Shown piece by piece: positions 1 through 7,632 of a stretch of DNA of 20,264 nucleotides. Source of the stretch: Loktanella sp. UBA3435. GTDB lineage: Bacteria > Pseudomonadota > Alphaproteobacteria > Rhodobacterales > Rhodobacteraceae. The DNA is taken from positions 16,196 through 36,459 of the forward strand of contig DFSO01000030.1 in assembly GCA_002378665.1 (NCBI GenBank). Direction: 5' to 3'. Below the pieces are notes generated by a model. That model saw only the letters and a list, made by a program, of their open reading frames with translations, had not been told where the DNA came from and did not search any database. Position 1 is the stretch's first letter. Each line of letters begins with the position of its first letter. The translations under genes were made by a program, and so were the position numbers.

Positions 1-615
1 ACCGCTCGTATTCGCGCATCTGCGGGCTGACTTCGGACGAGATCGAGATCATTGCCTCGGGCATCATCTCGGCCAGCACGTCGCGCACCATCTTTTCATG
101 GGTGTCGTTGAGGTAGGAATGAAGGAGGCCAACCGCGACGGATTCGTAGCCAGCGGTTTTGATCATTGCTACCACGTCCTCAACCTCGGCACGGTCTAAC
201 GGGATCAGGATGTTGCCCTTCGCATCGACTCGCTCCGTCACGGTATAGCGCATTTGACGGGCGAGCAGGGGTTCGGGCAGCGTCAGGTTGAGATCATATT
301 GCTCGAACCGCGACTCGGTCCGCATTTCGATCACATCGCGAAAGCCTGTTGTCGTGATGAACGCTGTTTTCGCCCCACGCCGTTCAATCAGCGCGTTGGT
401 CGCAAGCGTTGTGCCGTGGATGATCTGGTCGATTTGCGCGGGAGTTACGCCTGCCTTGGCACAAACCTGCCCCATCCCGTCGATGATCGCGTTTTCGGGG
501 GCGATATAGGTGGTCAAAACCTTGGTTGAGAAGGATGCGCCGTCTTTTTCCAGCACAACGTCAGTGAATGTGCCGCCGATATCGACGCCGAGGCGAACAG
601 AGTTGGTTTTCATGT
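1..615 (-). CDS. hyuA: Hydantoinase/oxoprolinase family protein, N-terminal part (HyuA-like), cut by the window edge and apparently frameshifted
   Basis: About 199 residues read without a stop from base 598 down to base 2. They begin VRLGVDIGGTFTDVVLEKDG, the phosphate-binding start of the hydantoinase A/5-oxoprolinase N-terminal domain. Further on are HGTTLATNALIERRGAKTA, TTGFRDVIEMRTE and, at the edge, SPQMREYER, all typical of the family. Family members hydrolyse hydantoins or 5-oxoproline with ATP and usually work with a HyuB subunit, which would lie to the left of the window. The only credible start is the ATG at 615-613, six bases after an AAGGGA ribosome site. That ATG reads MKTNS and is then out of frame with the domain by two bases, at a CTCTCT run around 599-604. 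The domain frame has no ATG, GTG or TTG near its beginning. So the gene is either broken at codon 5-6 or carries an assembly error. The family is confident; the substrate is not known. Confidence 0.8.
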
Positions 616-621
616 GTGATC

Positions 622-627
622 CCTTTG
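622..627 (-). promoter_or_regulatory. Ribosome binding site of hyuA
   Basis: On the minus strand this reads AAGGGA, six bases before the ATG at 615-613. It decides the start of the hyuA gene. That start is out of frame with the conserved HyuA domain, which is why a frameshift just downstream is inferred. Confidence 0.55.
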
Positions 628-677
628 CTTGGCGCGATGATAGGCGCGAGCCTAGGATCAATACAAATTATTCTTAT

Positions 678-1565
678 TTATACCGTTGAATGCAAAATGT
701 GATCAGTGGCGACCTCTGCTGCGATCTGCGCTGCGGCCTGCACCGTTCCGCTGGCCTTGTCCGATTGGAAACGCGCGGAGAATTGCAGGGGGGTCGGCCT
801 CCAATCCATCGGCAATGCCACAAGCGCCCCGCTGGTGATATGTTCCTGTGCCATGACCTGCGGCAAAATGGCGATGCCCATGCCATCGAGAACCATGTGC
901 AGGCTCGACATTAACGCATTCGACGGTACGATATTGGCACGATCCCCAAGGCGGTCGCGCAGTTCGGAATAAGCAACGGTGCCGCGTGCGTGGGTCAGGA
1001 TCGGTTGGGCATAGAGGTCAATCGGCTTGGCCGCGATGTCGGGGGCCGCAACCCAAGCGAACGGATAGGCACCAAGGGCGATTTCCCCTGTGGTTTGCAC
1101 GCTGAAAGGGGCGGTTTGAATGGCGAGGTCAAGGGTGTTGCTGGCGAGTTCTTTGTCGAGGTTGCGCGACAGATCAACAGTCAACTCAAAGGAAACATTG
1201 GGAAAGACATCAGACACCCGCCGCATAAATTCGCGCAGCCATGTATAGGCCACCAGTTCCGTAACGCCGAGCCGGATCCGATCTGTATGCAGATCGGGCC
1301 GCCCGGCGATGTTCAAAAGCGTATCCGCATTCTGCAAGACGACACGCGCTTGGGCGACGATTTCGGCACCCTTGGCGGTCAACTGCACCGATCCCGTATC
1401 GCGCTGCATCAGCGACAGCCCAAGCGTCTTTTCCAGCCCTGCGATCCGCGAGGAAATGTTCGGTTGTGTGGTGTTCAGATGTGCGGCGGCTTTGCGGAAA
1501 CTGCCAAGGTCAGCGACCCAGATCAGGGCCTCCAATTGCTTGAGGGTAAAGGCACTGCTGATCAT
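678..1565 (-). CDS. LysR-family transcriptional regulator
   Basis: A 295-residue protein of normal LysR length. The N-terminal winged helix-turn-helix (about residues 5-65) shows FTLKQLEALIWVADLGSF, then KAAAHLNTTQPNISSRIAGLE and LGLSLMQRD. Residues from about 90 on form the periplasmic-binding-like effector domain (RIRLGVTELVAYTWL and onward). Such proteins bind DNA as tetramers and respond to a small-molecule co-inducer, which cannot be told from sequence. The ATG directly abuts the TAA of the upstream DUF1674 gene, so the two are probably co-transcribed and translationally coupled. hyuA begins 62 bases downstream on the same strand, which makes the hydantoinase genes a plausible target. 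That is inference from position only. Confidence 0.93.
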   Translation of the reverse strand: MISSAFTLKQLEALIWVADLGSFRKAAAHLNTTQPNISSRIAGLEKTLGLSLMQRDTGSVQLTAKGAEIVAQARVVLQNADTLLNIAGRPDLHTDRIRLGVTELVAYTWLREFMRRVSDVFPNVSFELTVDLSRNLDKELASNTLDLAIQTAPFSVQTTGEIALGAYPFAWVAAPDIAAKPIDLYAQPILTHARGTVAYSELRDRLGDRANIVPSNALMSSLHMVLDGMGIAILPQVMAQEHITSGALVALPMDWRPTPLQFSARFQSDKASGTVQAAAQIAAEVATDHILHSTV

Positions 1566-1742
1566 TTAGAAATCAACCGCGATGCCCTTTTTCTCCCAAT
1601 CACCATAGCGCACGGCCTCTGGGCCTTTGCGACCACCCAACTCGGTTGGCAATGTGAACTCACCGTTTTCTTTGCGGCGGGCCTCGGCCTCGGCCAAGGC
1701 ACGAATGGCGGCTTCGGGTAAATCGGTGGATTTATCTGTCAT
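1566..1742 (-). CDS. DUF1674 / succinate dehydrogenase assembly factor 4-like small protein
   Basis: A 58-residue protein, MTDKSTDLPEAAIR at the start and ending RYGDWEKKGIAVDF. The C-terminal block GGRKGPEAVRYGDWEKKGIAVDF-like pattern (residues 36-58) is the hallmark of DUF1674, the family of mitochondrial SDHAF4. SDHAF4 binds flavinylated SdhA and helps assemble succinate dehydrogenase; the same role in bacteria is inferred. The N-terminal half is charged and alanine-rich and probably flexible. It is divergent from rsmB across a 68-base gap and its stop codon touches the start of the LysR gene. The family call is strong despite the small size because the C-terminal motif is nearly complete. 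Confidence 0.88.
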   Translation of the reverse strand: MTDKSTDLPEAAIRALAEAEARRKENGEFTLPTELGGRKGPEAVRYGDWEKKGIAVDF

Positions 1743-1810
1743 CTGGCCTGTCCTTGTAGCATTCTATCCTTTGATATACTCGGCATTGAAACGAAAACAA
1801 GGGAAGTCCC

Positions 1811-3082
1811 ATGAGCCAAACTGGTCTGCCACCGCGCCGTGCCGCGCATCATCTGCTTGAACAGATTATCGGTGAGGGTCGCTTGATGGCCGAACTGATT
1901 GGTGGCGGTGCATTGGAACATTTGGCAGCGGACGATCGCGCCCGCGCGCAACGTCTTGCGACAGATGCTCTGCGCGGCCTTGATCGTGCGGACCGGATGC
2001 TGAAGCCGTACTTCAAGAAAGCGGCTCCGCCTGAGTATGTGATGAACGCGCTGCGCCTTGGTGTGATCGAGCTGACGGGCGGCGAAGCGGCGCATGGTGT
2101 TGTGAACGCCTACGTCGAGATCGTCGGGCGCAATCAGCGCACTGCGTCGATGAAGGGGATGACCAACGCCGTTTTGCGCCGCATCGCCGAGGAAGGTCCC
2201 GCCGCTTGGAATAAACGCCCCGTGCCGTTGATGCCCGGATGGTTGCGCCAGCCCCTTGTTGCGGCATGGGGGCGTCCCGCGATGGACGCCATGGATGCCG
2301 CGCATTTTGCAGGTGCTCAATTGGATTTGACCTGCAAGGGTGATCCAAACCGCGTGGCCGAGGCCGTGGGTGGTGTCGTTCTGCCGACGGGGTCCGTGCG
2401 CGTCGCGAATGCGGGGCAGGTCAGCGAGATGTCTGGCTTTGCGCAAGGTGAATGGTGGGTGCAAGACGCCGCCGCTGCGATCCCAGTGAAGATGTTGAAG
2501 CCCACCGAGGGCATGACCGTGCTTGATCTTTGCGCGGCACCGGGTGGTAAAACGATGCAACTGGCCGCTGCTGGCGCCAAGGTCACTGCCGTCGATATCT
2601 CCCAAGGGCGGATTCAGCGCGTCAGTGAAAACCTCGCGAGGGTGAAATTGACCGCTGAGGTGATCATCGGTGATGCGATGGAGATGGAGGGCGAGTATGA
2701 CGCCGTTCTGCTTGATGCGCCTTGCTCGGCCACGGGCACGATCCGCCGTCACCCCGATTTGCCCTATGCGAAAGACGGCTCTGAATTTGCCGAATTGATC
2801 GAGCAGCAGGCCTATATGATCGATCATGCGTTGTCCTTGCTCAAACCAGGTGGAAAGCTGGTCTATTGCACCTGTTCGCTGTTGCCCGACGAGGGCGAAG
2901 TGCAGATCGAAGAGGCGCTAGAGCGTCACCCCGATTTGGTGATCGACAAGAGCGCTGCCAACATCGCTGGCATTGATCCTGAGTGGACAACATTCGAGGG
3001 CGGCGTGCGTTTGCGCCCTGATTTCTGGCCAGAGCTTGGCGGGATGGATGGTTTCTACATTGCGGTGCTGACAAAGCCATAA
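1811..3082 (+). CDS. rsmB: 16S rRNA (cytosine-967 C5)-methyltransferase RsmB
   Basis: A 423-residue protein, close to the usual length of about 430. Residues 1-130 form the NusB-like RNA-binding domain (RAAHHLLEQII; GVVNAYVEIVGR; KGMTNAVLRRI). The C-terminal half is a Rossmann-fold SAM methyltransferase: VLDLCAAPGGKT (237-248) is the SAM-binding motif, LLDAPCSATGTIRRHPD (300-316) is motif IV with Cys305, and VYCTCSLLPDEGE (351-363) is motif VI with the expected nucleophile Cys355. The enzyme methylates C967 of 16S rRNA in the cytosol. A GGGAAG ribosome site precedes the ATG. It heads the plus-strand run through the heparinase gene and purH. RsmB is favoured over other NOL1/NOP2/Sun proteins because of the NusB domain. 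Confidence 0.95.
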   Translation: MSQTGLPPRRAAHHLLEQIIGEGRLMAELIGGGALEHLAADDRARAQRLATDALRGLDRADRMLKPYFKKAAPPEYVMNALRLGVIELTGGEAAHGVVNAYVEIVGRNQRTASMKGMTNAVLRRIAEEGPAAWNKRPVPLMPGWLRQPLVAAWGRPAMDAMDAAHFAGAQLDLTCKGDPNRVAEAVGGVVLPTGSVRVANAGQVSEMSGFAQGEWWVQDAAAAIPVKMLKPTEGMTVLDLCAAPGGKTMQLAAAGAKVTAVDISQGRIQRVSENLARVKLTAEVIIGDAMEMEGEYDAVLLDAPCSATGTIRRHPDLPYAKDGSEFAELIEQQAYMIDHALSLLKPGGKLVYCTCSLLPDEGEVQIEEALERHPDLVIDKSAANIAGIDPEWTTFEGGVRLRPDFWPELGGMDGFYIAVLTKP

Positions 3083-3109
3083 ATTACCGCTAATCTGCCG
3101 CCAACAATA

Positions 3110-4897
3110 ATGCGTAAGAACGCAAAGCCGAGGCAGCAGAATTTGGCACAACAACAGACATGGCGTGCCCGCCGCACGCAATTCATGCATCGCGTTCATG
3201 CGCGTGCAGCCGCCCGTGCGCGTCCTGCGACGGGATTCGTCAGCCAGCCTGAACCAAAAACCATCGGTCATTTTGCGCGTGGTCGGCAGCTTATCGCTGG
3301 CAACTTTCTGTTTTCAGGCACACTGACCGAGGCGAAGAATGGCTCGATCTGGGATGTCGCCCCTGACAATGCCGTGGTGTCCGAAGAGTTGCAGGGCTGC
3401 GCTTGGCTAGATGATCTGACTGCCGTTGGTGATGCCAAGGCGCGGGCCTGTGCGCAGGCTTGGGTTGGTGACTGGATCACGCGATACGGCAATGGGCACG
3501 GTCTGGGATGGACGCCTGATCTTGCTGGTAGGCGCATTATTCGCTGGATTCAACATGGATTTTTCCTACTGCGTGGCCAAGAACGGCCTGCCAACGTGGC
3601 GTTTTACCGATCACTTGGCCAGCAGACGATTTTCCTGTCGCGCCGTTGGAAAACCGCGCGTGCTGGCTTGCCACGGTTCGAGGCGCTGACGGGGATGATT
3701 TACGCGGGCCTGTCTCTGGAAGGGATGGAAGAGCATGTCGCCCCTGCCGTCGCCGCCCTAGCCCGCGATTGTGAAACACAGATTGATGCCTCTGGCGGGA
3801 TTCCAACGCGTAATCCAGAAGAGTTGTTAGAGGTTTTGACCCTGCTCACTTGGGCGTCGCAAGCGCTTACAGAAGCAGACCGCCAACCTCCTGCCGCAGT
3901 CATTTCGGCGATTGCGCGGATCACGCCGACATTGCGGGCGTTGCGGCATTCCGACGGCGGCCTTGCGCGGTTTCATGGCGGCGGGCGCGGACTTGACGGC
4001 AGGCTCGATCACGCGCTGGCGGCAGCGGGGAATCGCACGCGGCCTAGCGATGATTTGCACATGGGCTATGCGCGGCTGAGTGCGGGTCGCACCTCAATTG
4101 TGATCGACGCTGCTGCGCCGCCAACTGGCCCAATATCGGTGAACGCGCATGCCAGTACCTTGGCGTTTGAGTTGACCTCTGGTCGCAGGCCACTGGTCGT
4201 AAATTGCGGTTCTGGTCAGACGTTTGGCGAGGATTGGCGCAGGGCAGGGCGTGCCACGCCAAGCCACACCACGCTTTGCATCGAAGGCTATTCGTCGTCG
4301 CGACTTGGCGCACCAAGTAGGCAGGTCACCTCGCAGCAAGAGTTGCTCGACGATGTGCCGACGGACGTGCAATGCCATTTTTCCGATCTGCACGACGGCA
4401 AGCGGGTAGAGCTGTCGCATAACGGCTATCGCTCGACCCATGGCCTGACCCATGCCCGTACGATTGATCTGGCGCAGGATGGGCGCGGCATGGTTGGCGA
4501 AGATTTCCTGACCACGCTGACCGACTCCGACAAGAAACGGTTCGATAAAGCAATCGATGAGACATCTCTACAAGGCGTCCCTTACGCCCTGCGATTCCAT
4601 CTGCATCCAGAGGTCGATGCGACCGTGGATATGGGCGGGGCGGCGATCTCGATGGCACTTAAATCGGGCGAGATTTGGATCCTGCGACACGACGGGCACG
4701 CCAATTTGGCGCTTGAACCATCAGTTTATCTCGAAAATGGCAGATTAAAGCCCCGTCCGAGCCAACAGGTGGTTTTATCTGGTCGCACGATGGCCTATGC
4801 GACACGCGTCCGATGGTCGTTGGCCAAGGCGCAAGACACGCCAGACAGTGTCCGCGATTTCGCCACTGACGACCCGATGGACGACTTTGATAATTGA
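3110..4897 (+). CDS. Heparinase II/III family protein
   Basis: A 595-residue protein. Residues 1-50 are rich in Arg and Ala with no signal peptide. Residues about 60-300 look like the helical toroid seen in heparinase II/III-type lyases. Residues about 318-570 are the beta-rich C-terminal domain, with NAHASTLAFEL (345-355, His347) and RATPSHTTLCIEGYSSSRLG (381-400, His386), the places where polysaccharide lyases of this family have conserved histidines. Members normally cleave uronic-acid glycosaminoglycans or alginate by elimination. Here the substrate is unknown, and the lack of an export signal together with its place between rsmB and purH argues against a simple catabolic secreted lyase. 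The ATG at 3110 has no clear ribosome site; ATG at 3185 is an alternative. The C-terminus is acidic. The stop lies 15 bases before purH. Confidence 0.85.
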   Translation: MRKNAKPRQQNLAQQQTWRARRTQFMHRVHARAAARARPATGFVSQPEPKTIGHFARGRQLIAGNFLFSGTLTEAKNGSIWDVAPDNAVVSEELQGCAWLDDLTAVGDAKARACAQAWVGDWITRYGNGHGLGWTPDLAGRRIIRWIQHGFFLLRGQERPANVAFYRSLGQQTIFLSRRWKTARAGLPRFEALTGMIYAGLSLEGMEEHVAPAVAALARDCETQIDASGGIPTRNPEELLEVLTLLTWASQALTEADRQPPAAVISAIARITPTLRALRHSDGGLARFHGGGRGLDGRLDHALAAAGNRTRPSDDLHMGYARLSAGRTSIVIDAAAPPTGPISVNAHASTLAFELTSGRRPLVVNCGSGQTFGEDWRRAGRATPSHTTLCIEGYSSSRLGAPSRQVTSQQELLDDVPTDVQCHFSDLHDGKRVELSHNGYRSTHGLTHARTIDLAQDGRGMVGEDFLTTLTDSDKKRFDKAIDETSLQGVPYALRFHLHPEVDATVDMGGAAISMALKSGEIWILRHDGHANLALEPSVYLENGRLKPRPSQQVVLSGRTMAYATRVRWSLAKAQDTPDSVRDFATDDPMDDFDN

Positions 4898-4902
4898 TCT
4901 TT

Positions 4903-4908
4903 GGGGGA
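4903..4908 (+). promoter_or_regulatory. Ribosome binding site fixing the purH start
   Basis: GGGGGA lies four bases before the ATG at 4913. It favours that ATG over an in-frame TTG at 4901, which lies upstream of this site. The chosen start gives a 529-residue PurH, the same length as the E. coli enzyme. Confidence 0.6.
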
Positions 4909-4912
4909 TCAC

Positions 4913-6502
4913 ATGACTGACCTTGCACCGCTCCGCCGCGCACTTCTTTCTGTTTCCGATAAAACGGGTCTGCTCGACCTTGGGCGGGCTTTGGCCGCGC
5001 GCGGTGTTGAGCTGCTCTCAACTGGCGGCTCTGCCAAGGCGCTGCGCGATGCTGGCCTTGATGTGAAAGATGTGGCCGATGTGACGGGCTTTCCTGAGAT
5101 GATGGATGGTCGGGTCAAGACGCTGCACCCCGTTGTGCATGGTGGCCTTTTGGCCCGTCGCGATTTTGCCTCTCATGTCGAGGCGATGGAAGAGCACAAC
5201 ATTGGCCCAATCGACTTGCTGGTTGTGAACCTTTACCCGTTTGAGGAAACCGTTGCCAAGGGTGCGGATTTCGACACCTGCATCGAAAACATCGACATCG
5301 GCGGCCCTGCGATGATCCGCTCTGCGGCGAAAAACCATGCTTTTGTGAACGTGATCACAGACGTGGAAGACTACGCCGCTTTGCTTGCCGAACTTGACGC
5401 GAACGATGGTCAGACGACCCATGCGTTCCGTCAGAAATTGGCGCAAACGGCCTATGGGCGCACTGCTGCTTATGACACTGCCGTCAGCACGTGGATGGCA
5501 TCCGCGATTGACATGCCGACACCACGCCGCCGTTCTATTGCTGGCACGTATAAGCAAGAGATGCGTTATGGCGAAAACGCGCACCAGTCTGCCGCGTTCT
5601 ACACCGATGGCACTGGCCGTCAGGGTGTTGCGACTGCTGTGCAGCATCAGGGCAAAGAATTATCCTACAACAACATCAACGACACTGACGCGGCGTTTGA
5701 GCTGGTCGCCGAGTTTGATCCTGCCGAAGGCCCCGCCGTGGCGATCATCAAGCACGCGAACCCAAGCGGTGTGGCCCGTGGTGGGACCCTTTTGGAGGCC
5801 TACAAAAACGCCTTTGACTGTGACCGCACCTCTGCTTTTGGTGGCATCGTGGCGCTCAATCAGCCGCTCGATGAAGACACTGCAAAGGCGATTGTCGAGA
5901 TTTTCACCGAAGTTGTAATTGCGCCCGGTGCATCGGACGCGGCAAGGGCGATCTTTGCGACGAAAAAGAACCTGCGCCTTTTGACGACAGACGGCTTGCC
6001 CGACCCGAAGGCTGCGCAAATCACCATGAAACAGGTCGCAGGCGGCATGTTGGTGCAGGACAAAGATGTGGGTTCCGTTGATCTGGCCGACCTCAAAGTC
6101 GTGACCAAAGTGAAACCAACAGAGGCGCAAATGGCCGATCTGCTCTTCGCTTGGAAAGTGGCAAAGCACGTCAAATCCAACGCAATTGTCTACGTCAAAG
6201 ACAAGGCAACTGTCGGCGTTGGCGCTGGGCAAATGAGCCGTCTCGATAGTGCCCTGATCGCCGCCCAAAAGGCCGAGCGCATGGCGAAAGCAATGGACCT
6301 GCCGCAATCACTCGCCATCGGGTCCGCCGTTGCCTCCGACGCATTCTTCCCCTTCGCTGATGGCCTTCTCGAGGCAGCAGCAGCAGGGGCCACTTGCGTC
6401 ATTCAGCCCGGTGGGTCGATGCGCGATGACGAGGTGATCGCGGCAGCGGACGACGCAGGGATCGCTATGGTCTTCACTGGCATGCGCCACTTCCGACATT
6501 AA
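4913..6502 (+). CDS. purH: Bifunctional AICAR transformylase / IMP cyclohydrolase PurH
   Basis: A 529-residue cytosolic enzyme for the last two steps of de novo IMP synthesis. It formylates AICAR from 10-formyl-tetrahydrofolate and then closes the ring. The N-terminal cyclohydrolase (MGS-like) domain shows ALLSVSDKTGL (10-20), STGGSAKAL and GFPEMMDGRVKTLHP (59-72). The transformylase domain shows MRYGENAHQSAAFY (217-230), GKELSYNNINDTDAAFE, IIKHANPSG (278-286, catalytic Lys280 and His281), CDRTSAFGGIVALN and, near the end, SDAFFPFADG and IQPGGSMRDDEVI. All key motifs are present. The start is set by the GGGGGA ribosome site. It is 15 bases after the heparinase-family gene and 10 bases before lspA, so probably part of one operon. 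Confidence 0.97.
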   Translation: MTDLAPLRRALLSVSDKTGLLDLGRALAARGVELLSTGGSAKALRDAGLDVKDVADVTGFPEMMDGRVKTLHPVVHGGLLARRDFASHVEAMEEHNIGPIDLLVVNLYPFEETVAKGADFDTCIENIDIGGPAMIRSAAKNHAFVNVITDVEDYAALLAELDANDGQTTHAFRQKLAQTAYGRTAAYDTAVSTWMASAIDMPTPRRRSIAGTYKQEMRYGENAHQSAAFYTDGTGRQGVATAVQHQGKELSYNNINDTDAAFELVAEFDPAEGPAVAIIKHANPSGVARGGTLLEAYKNAFDCDRTSAFGGIVALNQPLDEDTAKAIVEIFTEVVIAPGASDAARAIFATKKNLRLLTTDGLPDPKAAQITMKQVAGGMLVQDKDVGSVDLADLKVVTKVKPTEAQMADLLFAWKVAKHVKSNAIVYVKDKATVGVGAGQMSRLDSALIAAQKAERMAKAMDLPQSLAIGSAVASDAFFPFADGLLEAAAAGATCVIQPGGSMRDDEVIAAADDAGIAMVFTGMRHFRH

Positions 6503-6512
6503 GGATAATTAG

Positions 6513-6986
6513 ATGCGGCTTGTTTTCTGGACGGGGTTTTGGGTGTTTCTGGTCGATCAGGCCAGTAAATATTTTGTCGTGCATTACCTCGACCTGATAG
6601 CCGTCAAGCACATTGATGTGCTGCCGCCATTCCTCACGTTTCGCATGGCTTGGAATAAGGGCATGAACTTTGGGCTTGGCGCAGGTTTTGACATGCGCTG
6701 GGTCTTGATCGGCGTGGCATTCTTGATCTCAGGGATTGTGTTGGTTTGGTTGTGGCGCAGGCCTCAAAGCCGCATGATGAATATCGCAGCTGGCTTTTTG
6801 ATCGGTGGTGCGCTGGGCAACGTTATTGATCGCCTCCTTTATGGCGCGGTGGCCGATTTTCTGAATATGTCATGCTGCGGTTTTAACAATCCCTATGCCT
6901 TTAACGTGGCTGACGTTGCGATTTTTATCGGCGCGATCGGGATCGCATTCGCCGATAGTGGCACAGAGAAAAAGAAACGGGCGTGA
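6513..6986 (+). CDS. lspA: Lipoprotein signal peptidase (signal peptidase II)
   Basis: A 157-residue inner-membrane aspartyl protease that removes signal peptides from diacylglyceryl-modified prolipoproteins. Four hydrophobic segments are visible (about residues 5-25, 62-81, 89-105 and 130-147). Family motifs are DQASKY (15-20), NKGMNFGL (48-55), GGALGNVIDRLLYGAVADF (98-116, with catalytic Asp115) and NPYAFNVADVAIFIGA (126-141, with catalytic Asp134). The AAGGAT ribosome site overlaps the purH stop codon, which ties it to that transcript. The next gene encodes a lipoprotein, a natural substrate. The C-terminus is a short lysine-rich tail. Confidence 0.96.
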   Translation: MRLVFWTGFWVFLVDQASKYFVVHYLDLIAVKHIDVLPPFLTFRMAWNKGMNFGLGAGFDMRWVLIGVAFLISGIVLVWLWRRPQSRMMNIAAGFLIGGALGNVIDRLLYGAVADFLNMSCCGFNNPYAFNVADVAIFIGAIGIAFADSGTEKKKRA

Positions 6987-7039
6987 CGCGCCCGCAGGCT
7001 TGCGCTAAACAAGGCCAAGTAACGACCAAGGGATTGGGT

Positions 7040-7546
7040 ATGCGCAAGGCAATTTTGGCGATTTTGGCAGTAGCGGCACTGACGGCATGTTCGACAGGCA
7101 AGCGGCCTTTGCACGACATGCGCTCCACGACGGGTGGCCCTGATGAATTCTCGGTCATGCCTGTTGCGCCCTTAGAGATTCCTGAAACCATGGATTTGCC
7201 GACCCCGACATTGGGTGGCGCGAACCGCGTGGACCCATCCCCAAAGGCAGACGCAATTGCGGCCCTTGGTGGTCAACCGTCGGCTGTTAACGCTGGTGGC
7301 ATTCCTGCGGCTGATGGCGCGCTTGTTGCAGCGGCATCGCGCAAAGGAACGCAGTCCGACATTCGCGCCGTGCTCGCAACAGAGGACGCACAGTTCCGCA
7401 AGGCCCGCAGTCGTTTTGGTCTTCTTGCTGCACTCCAATCTGACCGCTATTTCAAGGCATACGCGCGCTATGCGCTTGACGCCTATGCCGAGCTTCAGCG
7501 GTTCCGCAATTTGGGCGTCGCAACACCAACCGCGCCGCCAAAATAG
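7040..7546 (+). CDS. DUF3035 / BamF-like lipoprotein
   Basis: A 168-residue lipoprotein. MRKAILAILAVAALTAC is a lipoprotein signal with lipobox LTAC and acylated Cys17. The start is the ATG at 7040 because AAGGGA precedes it and the lipobox then sits at the right distance; a GTG at 6983 that overlaps lspA would place the signal too deep. PDEFSVMPVAPLEIPETMDLP (about residues 35-55), followed by a Pro-rich stretch with DPSPKADAIAALGG, matches the DUF3035 family. From memory that family is linked to BamF, an alphaproteobacterial accessory lipoprotein of the outer-membrane beta-barrel assembly machine. The C-terminal half is helical and charged. Family call good; a role in the BAM complex is inferred. 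Confidence 0.8.
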   Translation: MRKAILAILAVAALTACSTGKRPLHDMRSTTGGPDEFSVMPVAPLEIPETMDLPTPTLGGANRVDPSPKADAIAALGGQPSAVNAGGIPAADGALVAAASRKGTQSDIRAVLATEDAQFRKARSRFGLLAALQSDRYFKAYARYALDAYAELQRFRNLGVATPTAPPK

Positions 7547-7632
7547 GCATCTTCACATCTGCGTTTGCAGGGCTTGAAAGCCGTCTGATCGGGCGTAGGT
7601 TACACCCAACGACCCCGAATAAAGGACCGCCC

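Noticed and set aside
990..1721. 243-codon plus-strand frame opposite the LysR and DUF1674 genes
   Set aside because: The opposite strand encodes a clear LysR and a clear DUF1674 protein; this frame has no family features.
1754..1780. TTGTAG ... TATACT as a promoter for rsmB
   Set aside because: The -10 match is fair but the spacer is only 15 bases and the -35 is poor; not listed as a feature.
1739..2827. Long open frame (362 codons) on the minus strand across rsmB
   Set aside because: It is antisense to rsmB, whose motifs are complete. Its translation shows no recognisable domain and is rich in His, Arg and Gly as expected of a shadow frame.
7571..7582. Inverted repeat GGCTT-GA-AAGCC after the BamF-like gene
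   Set aside because: Five-base arms, a two-base loop and no T-run; not convincing as a terminator.
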